From Moorena sp. SIOASIH (GTDB lineage: Bacteria; Cyanobacteriota; Cyanobacteriia; Cyanobacteriales; Coleofasciculaceae), in the NCBI RefSeq assembly GCF_010671925.1, contig NZ_JAAHIH010000007.1:370457-434456 (forward strand): a DNA stretch of 64,000 bases, given 5' to 3'. A program made the translations under genes and the position numbers. The notes beneath the pieces are model-generated. The model ran no database searches, was not told the DNA's origin, and saw only the letters and a program-made list of their open reading frames with translations. Below are positions 18,235-27,034 of the stretch, piece by piece; position 1 is the stretch's first letter, and each line of letters starts with the position of its first letter.

Positions 18235-19053
18235 ATGGTAAGTCCAACAACAGCGAGCCTGTTAGGCATCGCACCTTTTGCGGATTCTCCTCGAATGGAG
18301 CTGCGCTCCTACTCTACAGAAGATGAAGTGCAAGCAGTAATTACAACTGCCTATCGACAGGTCTTTGGCAACGCTCATGTCATGGATTGCGAGCGTTTGA
18401 CCAATGCAGAGTCTCGATTGCGCCAAGGTCAGATTACGGTACGAGATTTTATCCGGGCACTGGCTCTGTCAGAACTATACCAGGAAAAGTTCTTAAACTC
18501 CACACCCCAAGTAAGGTTTATTGAGTTGAACTATAAGCATTTTCTGGGTCGAGCCCCTTATGATGAGTCGGAAATTGCCTATCATGTCGATCTTTTCAAT
18601 CAAAAAGGTTACAAGGCGGAGATAAATTCTTACATCGACTCACAGGAATATCAAGAAAATTTTGGTAACTCGATTGTGCCGAGTTACCGTGGGTTCGAGA
18701 GCCCACAGGGTCAGAAAGTTGTGGGCTTTAGTCGCATGTTCCAGCTCTATAGGGGTTACGCCAATAGCGATCACGCCCAAGGCAATGGCAATCCCTCTCA
18801 CTTAACTTATGAGCTGGCTCGTAACACCGCAACTCCTATCCGAACCCAAACCAAGGGACAGGTAGTTATCGGCACAAATGCAGGTAGCCAAAGGCAGCTC
18901 TACCGCTTGCGAGTTTCTCAAGGGGTGACAAGAGGTGGTCCTCAAATCCGGCGCACAATTAGCGAGTATCTGGTGCCTTACGATCAGTTATCTTATACTT
19001 TGCGGCAGCTTGGCAAGCAAGGTGATCGAATAACAAGTATTACGCCAGCCTAA
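18235..19053 (+). CDS. cpcC: Phycobilisome rod linker (first of three)
   Basis: 272 residues: the N-terminal PBS-linker domain (about 20-150, with LNYKHFLGRAPYDESEI and SYIDSQEYQENFG) and a C-terminal CpcD-type cap domain (about 215-270, YRLRVSQG ... YLVPYDQLSYTL). It joins phycocyanin hexamers within rods. The RBS AGGAGAC lies before the ATG. It is the most diverged of the three linkers in the operon. Confidence 0.93.
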   Translation: MVSPTTASLLGIAPFADSPRMELRSYSTEDEVQAVITTAYRQVFGNAHVMDCERLTNAESRLRQGQITVRDFIRALALSELYQEKFLNSTPQVRFIELNYKHFLGRAPYDESEIAYHVDLFNQKGYKAEINSYIDSQEYQENFGNSIVPSYRGFESPQGQKVVGFSRMFQLYRGYANSDHAQGNGNPSHLTYELARNTATPIRTQTKGQVVIGTNAGSQRQLYRLRVSQGVTRGGPQIRRTISEYLVPYDQLSYTLRQLGKQGDRITSITPA

Positions 19054-19107
19054 GGCAACTGAAATCTCACCACTATCAAGCAGTATTAAAAATTAGGAGA
19101 ATAACAA

Positions 19108-19926
19108 GTGGCAATTACCACAGCAGCATCCTGGCTGGGAACCTCCGCCTTTAGCAATGCCAACCCCATTGAACTGCGCCCCAACTGGAGCCAAGACGAT
19201 GCTAAGGCTGTTATCCAGGCTGTTTACCGACAAGTACTCGGAAACGACCATCTCATGGCTTCTGAGCGTCTCACCAGTGCTGAGTCTTTACTCTGCCAAG
19301 GCTACCTGACTGTAAGGGATTTTGTGCGGGCTGTCGCCAAGTCAGAAGTCTACAAGTCGAAATTCTTCTACAGCAACTTTCATCCGAGAGTAATTGAGTT
19401 AAACTTCAAGCACCTACTCGGTCGGGCTCCCTATGATGAGTCTGAAATCATCTATCATCTCGATATCTATCAAAACCAGGGGTTTGAGGCAGATATCGAC
19501 TCCTACATAAACTCCCTTGAGTATGAGCAGAACTTTGGCACCTCCATCGTACCCTACTATCGAGGCTTTTCCAATCAACTGGGACAAAAAACCGTCGGCT
19601 TTACCCGCATGTTTCAGCTCTATCGTGGTTACGCCAACAGCGATCGCGCTCAGGGCAAGGGCGGTCGTCCTAGTTTAACCTATGAGCTGGCTCGCAATAT
19701 GGCAAACCCAGTGCGAACCCCAAATGGCGGACAAGCACTCACCGGCACAACTGCAAACATTCAGGGACAGTTCTATCGACTCCGAGTAACTCAAGCAGCT
19801 ATGGGACGTGCCCCTCAGATCAGGCGCAGCATCAGTGAATATGTCGTGCCCTACGAACGGCTATCTTCCACCCTGCAAAAACTAAACAAGGGCGGTTGTC
19901 AAGTCATGAGTATTACCCGTGCCTGA
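19108..19926 (+). CDS. cpcC: Phycobilisome rod linker (second of three)
   Basis: 272 residues from a GTG start with a good upstream AGGAG. Same two-domain layout: PBS-linker domain (LNFKHLLGRAPYDESEI) and CpcD-like cap (FYRLRVTQA ... YVVPYERLSSTL). Its first 50 residues are almost identical to those of the next gene, so the two arose by tandem duplication. It joins phycocyanin discs in rods; which position along the rod cannot be told from sequence. Confidence 0.92.
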   Translation: MAITTAASWLGTSAFSNANPIELRPNWSQDDAKAVIQAVYRQVLGNDHLMASERLTSAESLLCQGYLTVRDFVRAVAKSEVYKSKFFYSNFHPRVIELNFKHLLGRAPYDESEIIYHLDIYQNQGFEADIDSYINSLEYEQNFGTSIVPYYRGFSNQLGQKTVGFTRMFQLYRGYANSDRAQGKGGRPSLTYELARNMANPVRTPNGGQALTGTTANIQGQFYRLRVTQAAMGRAPQIRRSISEYVVPYERLSSTLQKLNKGGCQVMSITRA

Positions 19927-19971
19927 AGTTTCTAGAACATCTAAATGTCGAGTCCTATAGGAGTAGAGTAA

Positions 19972-20832
19972 GTGGCAATTACAACAGCAGCATCCCGCTT
20001 AGGCACCTCTGCCTTTAGCAATAGCAACCCCATTGAACTGCGCCCCAACTGGAGCCAAGATGATGCCAAAGCCGTCATTCAAGCTGTTTACCGACAAGTA
20101 CTCGGTAACGACTACATCATGGCTTATGAGCGCCTCACCGGTTTAGAATCCCTGCTCTGCAATGGCTCTCTCACGGTGCGGGAGTTTGTGCGAGCTGTAG
20201 CTAAGTCGGAGCTATACAAGTCGAAATTTCTGTACAACAGCTTCCAAACTCGGGTGATTGAGTTAAACTTGAAGCACTTGCTAGGTCGAGCTCCCTATGA
20301 TGAGTCTGAGGTAATTTACCACCTTGACCTCTACCAAAACAAGGGCTTTGAAGCAGATATTGATTCCTACATCGATTCTGCTGAATACGATGAAAACTTT
20401 GGTGACTTCATCGTGCCTTATTATCGAGGCTTCTCAACTCAAACCGGACAAAAGGTTGTGGGCTTTACTCGCATGTTCCGCCTTTACCGAGGCTATGCCA
20501 ATAGCGATCGCGCACAAGTTGAAGGTAAAGCGTCTCGCCTTGCTAGTGAACTTGCTCTTAATAGTGTTTCAGCAGTGGTTGGTCCCTCAGGCGGTAGTGA
20601 AGGTTGGGCGTACCGAGCCTCTGAAAAAGGTGTTACGCCCAATAAAACCTTCCGAAGTCCAGCAAGAGAAGGTCGTATCTATCGGTTGGAAGTCTCAGGA
20701 ATGAACTTGCCTAGATATCCCAAAGTGCGCCGCGTTAGCAAAGAGCTTCTGGTTCCTTATGAGAAGCTATCGGATACGCTCCAGCAAATTAACAAAATGG
20801 GAGGTAAAGTCGCTAGTATCACACTTGCTTAG
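19972..20832 (+). CDS. cpcC: Phycobilisome rod linker (third of three)
   Basis: 286 residues from a GTG start after AGGAG. It has the PBS-linker domain (LNLKHLLGRAPYDESEV) and a CpcD-like domain (IYRLEVSGM ... LLVPYEKLSDTL). Compared with its sister it has about 14 extra residues in the linker between domains (GWAYRASEKGVTPNK). Part of the cpc operon. Confidence 0.92.
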   Translation: MAITTAASRLGTSAFSNSNPIELRPNWSQDDAKAVIQAVYRQVLGNDYIMAYERLTGLESLLCNGSLTVREFVRAVAKSELYKSKFLYNSFQTRVIELNLKHLLGRAPYDESEVIYHLDLYQNKGFEADIDSYIDSAEYDENFGDFIVPYYRGFSTQTGQKVVGFTRMFRLYRGYANSDRAQVEGKASRLASELALNSVSAVVGPSGGSEGWAYRASEKGVTPNKTFRSPAREGRIYRLEVSGMNLPRYPKVRRVSKELLVPYEKLSDTLQQINKMGGKVASITLA

Positions 20833-20905
20833 ATCACATTTGCTCTAAAAATATAAGTTCAGGAGTTGATCTAATCTGAGGTAGCTATTAGGAGGTATCG
20901 GAAAC

Positions 20906-21145
20906 ATGCTGGGTGAATCTTTAATTGTTGACAGTTCTAATTCACCATCAGAAAGTCGTACCTTTGTCTATGAGGTAACAGGGTTGTGGCATAAGGAAGA
21001 AAACACTAAAAACAGTTACCCTTTACCCAAGAGTAGCAGTATCTTTATTCAGGTTCCCTACAGCCAAATGAATGAAGAGATGCAGCGCATTACTCGTATG
21101 GGAGGAAAAATCGTCAGCATTCGTCCGGTTATGCCAACAACATAG
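20906..21145 (+). CDS. cpcD: Rod-capping linker CpcD
   Basis: 79 residues, the expected size. A single CpcD domain (RTFVYEVTGL ... IFIQVPYSQMNEEMQRITRM, GGKIVSIRP) that caps the distal end of phycocyanin rods. AGGAGG lies just upstream of the ATG. Last gene of the cpc operon. Confidence 0.93.
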   Translation: MLGESLIVDSSNSPSESRTFVYEVTGLWHKEENTKNSYPLPKSSSIFIQVPYSQMNEEMQRITRMGGKIVSIRPVMPTT

Positions 21146-21195
21146 TAACAACACTACCAAATGTCTTGAAGTTGGGACAAGGTGCTAGGTATTAG

Positions 21196-21419
21196 GTAAG
21201 CATTCAGCCGTCAGCTGTCAGCCGTGAGCTTTTAGCTCACGCTACGCGAACAGCTTATTTTATTTAAAAGCACCGATCTAGTAGCGTGCCCGTAGCCCAT
21301 AAGTTGATAAATGATAGCTAATAGCTGTTCGCGTAGCGTGCGCGTAGCGCTTAAGCTAATAGCTGTTCGCGTAGCGTGCGCGTAGCGCTTAAGCTGATAG
21401 CTGATAGCTGAATGCTTAC
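21196..21419. mobile_element. GTAAGCATTCAGC-family MITE-like element, copy 3
   Basis: It has ends GTAAGCATTCAGC / GCTGAATGCTTAC and a perfect 8-bp flanking duplication GGTATTAG (21188-21195, 21420-21427). The interior contains the core TTTTATTTAAAAGC and a twice-repeated TAGCTGTTCGCGTAGCGTGC block. It sits just downstream of cpcD. Confidence 0.88.
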
Positions 21420-21558
21420 GGTATTAGATATTAGGGGACTTTTAATAAGATGTTAAGTATTATGATTTAGGTTTGAGATTTTTCATACCCAAAACCTGCA
21501 ACCTAACACCTAACACCTAACACCTAACACTTTCTCACCACAAAAATTTTCCGGCTTA

Positions 21559-21708
21559 AGAGGTTGTCTGAGAAGTCCCATTTGCTACATCCAAGCCCCC
21601 TAAATCCCCCAATTTTGGGGGACTTTTAGAAGCAAATTGACTCTTCCCTCAAAGTTGGAGGGCTAGGGTGGCAAAATTCAGTATCAAAAAACTTTTCATA
21701 TATCCTCT
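21559..21708. mobile_element. AGAGGTTGTCTGAGAAGT-family element, uninterrupted copy
   Basis: 150 bp. The left end AGAGGTTGTCTGAGAAGT and the complement of the right end agree at 15 of 18 positions. It is the intact reference for the same element at 26319-27028, which other elements have entered. An AACACCT-type heptamer run at 21500-21530 lies just before it. Confidence 0.7.
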
Positions 21709-21750
21709 AAGTTGATACCCAAAAAACCTTATTTAAAACCTTAATATAAG

Positions 21751-22488
21751 ATGCTAAAAACTCTTCAACCCTCTCTAAGAGAAAACCAGCATACTCTCAT
21801 TCGCAAACTTGCAAACTGTATTGAAGACCACTGGCAACATTACTTATCTCTGTCTCCCTACACTATACCAGAGGATCTCGGTTACGTGGAGGGAAACTTA
21901 GAAGGGGAGAAACTATTAATTGAAAATCGCTGTTATCAGACTCCCCAGTTTCGCAAATTACACCTAGAGTTAGCAAAGGTAAGTCATCGCCTTGATATTC
22001 TCCACTGTGTTATGTTCCCCCACTCCAACTACAACTTGCCAATTTTCGGAGTTGATCTTGTGGGAGGAAAAAGGGTAATTAGTGCGGCTATTGTTGATCT
22101 GTCTCCCGTTACCACTGAGCGCATCTTACCGATATCTTATCGTAGTGTTTTAGCAAAACTACCTAAAATTAAGTTTTCTCAACACCGCGATTTACCTAAG
22201 TGGGGAGATATTTTTTCGGAATTTTGTATATTTGTGCGTCCTGCCGATGCTCAAGAAGAAGCGGCTTTCCTTGAGCAAGTTAAGCATTTTTTGACTCTGC
22301 ATTGTCAAATTGCGACCGCCATGATGCCGATTTCTTCTCCTTACCAAGAAGCTGAAATTCTGGCAGGACAACGCTACTACTGTACTCAGCAGCAGCATAA
22401 TGACAAGACTCGAAGAATCTTAGAACAGTCTTTTGGTCAGCAATGGGCACAACGATATATAACTACAATGCTGTTTGATTCCCCTTGA
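21751..22488 (+). CDS. pcyA: Phycocyanobilin:ferredoxin oxidoreductase
   Basis: 245 residues, normal for PcyA. The signature stretch ENRCYQTPQFRKLHLELAK (residues 58-76) holds the conserved active-site Glu and His; LPIFGVDLVGG follows. The enzyme reduces biliverdin IXalpha to phycocyanobilin with electrons from ferredoxin, supplying the chromophore for the phycocyanin encoded just upstream and for phytochrome-type sensors. The gap to cpcD is filled by two repeat elements, so pcyA probably has its own promoter. A GAF-containing kinase follows. Confidence 0.95.
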   Translation: MLKTLQPSLRENQHTLIRKLANCIEDHWQHYLSLSPYTIPEDLGYVEGNLEGEKLLIENRCYQTPQFRKLHLELAKVSHRLDILHCVMFPHSNYNLPIFGVDLVGGKRVISAAIVDLSPVTTERILPISYRSVLAKLPKIKFSQHRDLPKWGDIFSEFCIFVRPADAQEEAAFLEQVKHFLTLHCQIATAMMPISSPYQEAEILAGQRYYCTQQQHNDKTRRILEQSFGQQWAQRYITTMLFDSP

Positions 22489-22622
22489 TTGGGTTTGGAG
22501 CTTAGGGAAATCTTCAAGTGAAATTTCACGGGCAATAGAAGTCTTAAAGTTAACTTTTGTAAATTTTTAATAAAGTTTGATTACTTTAGATTACAGTAAA
22601 GTAGTTAACATTTGGCGTAGTC

Positions 22623-24791
22623 ATGCAGTCTGCTGAGAAACCTCAAAGGCTTGAATCTCTTCTCAAAGCTGGATTCGAGCGCTCCTTTGAAGCAATTGCT
22701 ATCGTTGGTGACAACGGTCAGTTCATAGAGGTGAACCCTGCTGTCTGTGATTTATTTGGTTTAGCAAGGGAGGAATTGATTAATCACTCCATTATTAATT
22801 TTTTTAAACTAGACCTCAATTGTGAACAAGCATGGCACCTCTTTTGGGAAAGAGGGCAAGAAATTGGGGAAGTTCAACTCCTCTGCCCAAATGGCACCAC
22901 ACGAGCAGTGGAGTATACATCAGTTATAGACTTGTCACCTGGTAATCACTTGTTGATTTTGCGGGACATTACCAAGCGCCGACAAGCAGCAAAAGAGGAA
23001 CTCCAACGCCAACATCAGCGGGTAGAGTTATTCTCTGAAGTAACTCTCAAAATTCGCCAATCTTTGCAACTCAAAGAAATTCTACAAACTGCTGTTACAG
23101 AGGTGCAAAGAATTCTTCAGGCTGATCGAGTACTGATTTACCAAGTTTTTGCCAATGGAACAGGTAAAATCATTAGCGAAGCGACCTTACCGACATATCC
23201 GGCAATTCTCGACGTTGAGTTTCCCGAAGAAGTCTTTCCTGCAGAGTACCGAGAACTCTATGGTCAAGGTCGCACCCAAGCTTACGCTGATGTTCACAGC
23301 CCTGATGCCGCTGTGGCTGAGTGCTTAGTTGAGTTTCTGGATGAATGGCATGTCAAAGCCAAACTGGTTGTGCCGATCTTACAAAGCCTAAACTCCTACA
23401 CAAACAGCCAAAATCGCCGAGTTAAACCCCAGAATAAACTTTGGGGTTTGCTGATCGCCCATCAGTGTCAGGCTCCTCGACTATGGAGTGAGTTTGAGGT
23501 TGAACTGATGCAACAGTTGGCAGACCAAATCGGCATTGCCCTGTCCCAAGCTCAACTGCTGGAAAATCTGGAAGAGATGGTTGCAGAACGGACAGCCGAG
23601 TTGATGAAAGTAAACAGCAATCTGCAACAGGAAATCAATGATCGCCTTCAGGCAGAAGAAGCTTTGCGTCGTTCTGAAGAACAACTCCGCCTCATCACTA
23701 ATGCACTGCCTGTTTTAATTGCCTACATTGACAAGGAACAGCGCTATCGCTTCAACAATCAAGCCTACAAAACCTGGTTGGGACTTTCCCCTTTAGAGGT
23801 GTCTGGATCTCACCTTCAGAAAGTCCATGGGAAGAAAGTCTATCAGCAGATTCGGGTGCATGTGGAGGCTGCTTTGTCAGGTCGGACAGTCACCTACGAA
23901 CATGAAATGACCCTCAAAGATAGACGCACTCACTCCGTCAGCGTTACCTACATCCCTCATCTCAGCGAGGAGGAGGGTTTAGTCAAAGGTTTTTTTGCCT
24001 TAACAAGTGATATTAGCGATCGCAAAGCCATAGAACGGATGAAGGACGAGTTCATTTCAGTGGTCAGTCACGAACTCCGCACCCCTCTGGCCTCAATTCA
24101 CGGTTCCCTGAAAATCCTGGCCACGGGAAAACTCGGTAAGCTCTCTGCCAAAGGACAGCGAATGCTGGAAATTGCCGACGAACAAACTGATCGCCTGGTG
24201 CGCTTAGTCAATAATGTCTTAGACCTACAGCGCATTGAGTCAGGTAAGGTGAATATGGACAAAAAAGCCTGCAATGCAGCTGACTTGATCAAAAAAGCAG
24301 TCCAGGCTATGCAAACAATGGCTACTGAACATGGGGTTAAGTTGGCAACCAAGTCCACCTCTTTCTCTGTTTGGGCTGACCCCGACTATATTGTCCAAAC
24401 CTTGACTAATTTACTAAGCAACGCAATTAAGTTTTCACCTGCCAATAGCACAGTTTGGCTCTCTGCAATAACAGATAACGAGGTTAATAGAACCAAAAAG
24501 CAGAAACAGCTGGGATGCTCCACAACTGCCTATGTCACATTTCAAGTCAAAGATCAGGGACAAGGCATCCCCAATAGCCAGCTCGAAAGTATCTTCGAGC
24601 GCTTCGAGCAAGTGGACTCATCTGATTCCCGTAAGAAAGGTGGAACAGGTCTGGGGCTAACCATTTGCCGCAAAATTATCCAGCAACACGGGGGCAAAAT
24701 TTGGGCAGAGAGTTCCCTAGGTAAAGGCAGTACTTTTTATTTTACCCTACCCGCTTTAAAACAGCAAGAAGAAGATAACCATGAGTACTAA
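22623..24791 (+). CDS. PAS-GAF-PAS sensor histidine kinase, possible cyanobacteriochrome
   Basis: 722 residues. PAS domain (about 10-120), GAF (about 140-315), a short coiled coil, a second PAS (about 350-470), HisKA with the phospho-accepting His near 482 (VVSHELRTPLASIHG) and a HATPase with DQGQGIP and GGTGLGL boxes. No membrane segment, so cytoplasmic. The GAF is of the phytochrome/cyanobacteriochrome subtype (LWGLLIAHQCQAPRLW) and has Cys234 (AECLVEFL) aligned with the canonical bilin cysteine, although the following His is Leu. It overlaps the response regulator by 11 bases and follows pcyA, making light sensing plausible but unproven. Confidence 0.88.
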   Translation: MQSAEKPQRLESLLKAGFERSFEAIAIVGDNGQFIEVNPAVCDLFGLAREELINHSIINFFKLDLNCEQAWHLFWERGQEIGEVQLLCPNGTTRAVEYTSVIDLSPGNHLLILRDITKRRQAAKEELQRQHQRVELFSEVTLKIRQSLQLKEILQTAVTEVQRILQADRVLIYQVFANGTGKIISEATLPTYPAILDVEFPEEVFPAEYRELYGQGRTQAYADVHSPDAAVAECLVEFLDEWHVKAKLVVPILQSLNSYTNSQNRRVKPQNKLWGLLIAHQCQAPRLWSEFEVELMQQLADQIGIALSQAQLLENLEEMVAERTAELMKVNSNLQQEINDRLQAEEALRRSEEQLRLITNALPVLIAYIDKEQRYRFNNQAYKTWLGLSPLEVSGSHLQKVHGKKVYQQIRVHVEAALSGRTVTYEHEMTLKDRRTHSVSVTYIPHLSEEEGLVKGFFALTSDISDRKAIERMKDEFISVVSHELRTPLASIHGSLKILATGKLGKLSAKGQRMLEIADEQTDRLVRLVNNVLDLQRIESGKVNMDKKACNAADLIKKAVQAMQTMATEHGVKLATKSTSFSVWADPDYIVQTLTNLLSNAIKFSPANSTVWLSAITDNEVNRTKKQKQLGCSTTAYVTFQVKDQGQGIPNSQLESIFERFEQVDSSDSRKKGGTGLGLTICRKIIQQHGGKIWAESSLGKGSTFYFTLPALKQQEEDNHEY

Positions 24792-25161
24792 ATGCATCTT
24801 GCTAATTGACGATGAAGAAACTATCCAGGAAGTGGTGCAAGTCGGTCTGGAACTTGAAACAGATTGGGAGGTACTAACCGCTTCTTCAGGCTTGGAAGGT
24901 ATTGCTATGGCTAAAACTAAACTGCCAGACGCAATCTTACTTGATGTAATGATGCCAGATATGGATGGAATCGCAACCTTTTCGAAGTTAAAAGCAAATT
25001 CTAAAACCCAGTCAATTCCCGTTATTTTTTTGACGGCCAAGACTCAGATAGCAGAGCAACACCCATTTAAAAAAATCGGGATTGCTGGTGTTATTATCAA
25101 ACCCTTTAATTCTATAACTTTGGCTATTCAAATAGCAGAAATGTTGGAATGGAAGGTGTGA
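24781..25161 (+). CDS. Stand-alone response regulator (REC)
   Basis: 126 residues, a single receiver domain. The acidic pocket is Asp10/Asp11, the phosphorylation site Asp55 (AILLDVMMPD), with Thr (IFLTAK) and Lys (IIKPF) switch residues. It overlaps the end of the kinase gene, so it is surely co-translated with it and is the likely first phospho-acceptor. Having no output domain, it may act as a shuttle to the next regulator, which carries an HPt-like domain. Confidence 0.92.
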   Translation: MSTKCILLIDDEETIQEVVQVGLELETDWEVLTASSGLEGIAMAKTKLPDAILLDVMMPDMDGIATFSKLKANSKTQSIPVIFLTAKTQIAEQHPFKKIGIAGVIIKPFNSITLAIQIAEMLEWKV

Positions 25162-25193
25162 TTTATTACTGTTGATCGTTTGTAGTTGTACAC

Positions 25194-26234
25194 ATGAGAC
25201 TATTACTAGTGGAGGATGATGAGTCTTTAATTGATTTACTCAAAAACAGCCTTCCCAAGCAAAATTATGTGATTGATGCTGTCACTGACGGTGAACAGGG
25301 ATGGGCCTATGGGTCAACTTATACCTACGACCTGATTGTACTGGACTTGTTGCTGCCAAAGGTTGACGGAATTAGTCTTTGTCAGCGTTTCCGCGCCAGT
25401 GGTTATCACATGCCTATCCTTTTACTAACATCATGCCATGCTAGTGTAGACAAGATTAGGGGGCTAGATGCTGGTGCCGATGACTATATAACTAAGCCTT
25501 TTGATCTTGAAGAACTAGCAGCTCGCATGCGAGCTCTATTGCGTCGAGTAAACTCAAACTCTCTGCCTGTACTGAGTTGGGGTAGCTTGCAACTAGACCC
25601 GCGCAGCTGTAAAGTAACCTACGACACTCAGTTGCTCTCATTAACCGCCAAGGAATATGGGCTACTAGAGTTATTCCTGCGCCACAGCCATCATGTTTTT
25701 AGTACTGACGAAATTATAGACAATTTGTGGTCCTCGAAAGAATTTCCAGCGGAAGCAACAGTTAGATCTCATCTAAGAAAGCTACGCCAGAAATTAAGAA
25801 TTGCTGGTGCTCCGGAAGATCTGATTGAAACAGTACATGGACTGGGATATAGACTAAAGTTGCAGCCAGACAATGCTGATTCTAAACCTACTACTGTAAT
25901 CCAAGAAGAGATTACCGCCAATAAGCACTCAAAACACCTCAAAGCGATCGCTGCAGCTTGGGAAAAGTACCGGGAAAAGAGCCGTAATCAATTGGCTATC
26001 TTAGAGCAAGTCCCTAGGGTTTTCTCAGAAGGGTCTCTGAGTTCTTCCCATCAAGAACAAGGGAGGTTGGCAGCTCATAGTTTAGCTGGAAACTTGGGTA
26101 TTTTTGGTTTCTCAGAAGGGTCGCGCTTAGCCCGGGAACTTGAAGGGATCTTGCAAGGGGATACTGATTTGGGTGCTGAACAAATCTTCCACTTTCAGGT
26201 ACTTTTAACCGCTCTGCGCGATGAACTAACCTAG
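25194..26234 (+). CDS. OmpR-type response regulator fused to an HPt-like domain
   Basis: 346 residues. Receiver 1-120 with Asp51 (LIVLDLLLPK), winged-helix DNA-binding domain 125-225 (SLTAKEYGLLELFLRHSHHVF; LIETVHGLGYRLK) and a C-terminal HPt-like domain near 260-346 with His about 295 (AAHSLAGNLGIFGF). It starts 32 bases after the stand-alone receiver, completing a kinase-REC-REC/HPt cassette suited to multistep phosphorelay. DNA targets are unknown; the pigment genes upstream are candidates. Confidence 0.9.
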   Translation: MRLLLVEDDESLIDLLKNSLPKQNYVIDAVTDGEQGWAYGSTYTYDLIVLDLLLPKVDGISLCQRFRASGYHMPILLLTSCHASVDKIRGLDAGADDYITKPFDLEELAARMRALLRRVNSNSLPVLSWGSLQLDPRSCKVTYDTQLLSLTAKEYGLLELFLRHSHHVFSTDEIIDNLWSSKEFPAEATVRSHLRKLRQKLRIAGAPEDLIETVHGLGYRLKLQPDNADSKPTTVIQEEITANKHSKHLKAIAAAWEKYREKSRNQLAILEQVPRVFSEGSLSSSHQEQGRLAAHSLAGNLGIFGFSEGSRLARELEGILQGDTDLGAEQIFHFQVLLTALRDELT

Positions 26235-26370
26235 GAAAATATAACTAGGCAACAGAATTGGCTAATCGCATTCTTAACCGCCTTGAAAGAGTGCGACTTC
26301 AGGCAGGAACTTATCCTTAGAGGTTGTCCGAGAAGTCTCATTTGCTACATCCAAGCCCCCGTTGGTCCCC

Positions 26371-26567
26371 CAGGGCTGTTTCAAAGTGCGGCTAAAATTT
26401 GATTGGTGGGGAGGTGGGGAGATAGGGAGATAGGGAGATAGGGAGATAGGGAGAATTTTTATTAATAAAAAGGTATTTTTAACCTGAAAAAAAAACTCTC
26501 CCCAGCACCCCAGCTCCCTTTCACCCGATTGAATTGACAATTTATTCCTGAAAATGAAACAGCCCTG
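26371..26567. mobile_element. CAGGGCTGTTTCA-family MITE-like element, copy 2
   Basis: 197 bp with the perfect 13-bp inverted ends CAGGGCTGTTTCA / TGAAACAGCCCTG. The left end matches the copy at 8842 over about 30 bases. It contains a GATAGGGA tandem run. It is inserted in the AGAGGTTGTC element. Confidence 0.78.
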
Positions 26568-26636
26568 CCCTAAATCCCCCGAGCGAGCAATCCCTCGCTC
26601 GGGGGATTTTTAGAAGCAAATTGACTCTTGTTCCAC

Positions 26637-26679
26637 CGGTGCGCTTGACCCGTAATTAAATTCGCCACGGGTCGCACCG
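26637..26679. repeat. GGTGCG...CGCACC hairpin element, copy 1
   Basis: An imperfect inverted repeat (CGGTGCG/GACCCG versus CGGGTCGCACCG) of about 43 bases. A relative with the same arms lies at 47671-47716. It is absent from the reference element at 21559, so it is an insertion. Confidence 0.6.
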
Positions 26680-26694
26680 CAAAGTTGGGGGACT

Positions 26695-26984
26695 AGGGCG
26701 TGTTTTCAAAGTTTTCCGCAAGATTATGATCCCCCCCAGCCCCCCTTAAAAAAGGGGGGAGCCATACTCAAGGCGTTGCTGATTATGGGTATGGTTTTGC
26801 CCCCCTAGCCCCCCAATTTTGGGGGGAATAAGACGTTCAAAGTCCCCCAAAGTTGGGGGATTTAGGGGGCTTTAACAAAACCAGATGATCGCGAATTCAT
26901 TCCTTAATTCAGCAACGCCATACTCAAAGTCCCCCTTTTTTAAGGGGGATTTAGGGGGATCTCCGAGGCAAGAAAACACGCCCT
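26695..26984. mobile_element. AGGGCGTGTTTTC-ended MITE-like element
   Basis: Perfect 13-bp inverted ends (AGGGCGTGTTTTC / GAAAACACGCCCT). CTA occurs at both junctions, consistent with a 2-3 bp (TA or CTA) target duplication as in IS630/Tc1-like transposition; the family name is inference. Its own middle is interrupted by the element at 26772-26919. Confidence 0.75.
26772..26919. mobile_element. GGCGTTGCTGA-ended MITE-like element, copy 1
   Basis: 148 bp, ends GGCGTTGCTGA / TCAGCAACGCC, flanked by a perfect 8-bp direct repeat ATACTCAA (26764-26771 and 26920-26927). The interior is dominated by CCCCCAA/TTGGGGG hairpins. Confidence 0.85.
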
Positions 26985-27034
26985 AGGGGGGCAAAATTCA
27001 GTATCAAAAAACTTGGGAGATATCCTCTCAATTC

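Larger units (their letters stand above)
26319..27028. mobile_element. AGAGGTTGTC-family element interrupted by nested elements
   Basis: The ends and internal sequence match the 150-bp element at 21559-21708, but this copy is 710 bp because other elements lie inside: 26371-26567, the hairpin at 26637-26679 and 26695-26984, the last itself interrupted by 26772-26919. After removing these the remaining sequence is collinear with the reference copy apart from small differences. Confidence 0.75.

Noticed and set aside
26274..26540. 88-codon minus-strand frame
   Set aside because: It lies across nested non-coding elements and tandem GATAGGGA repeats.
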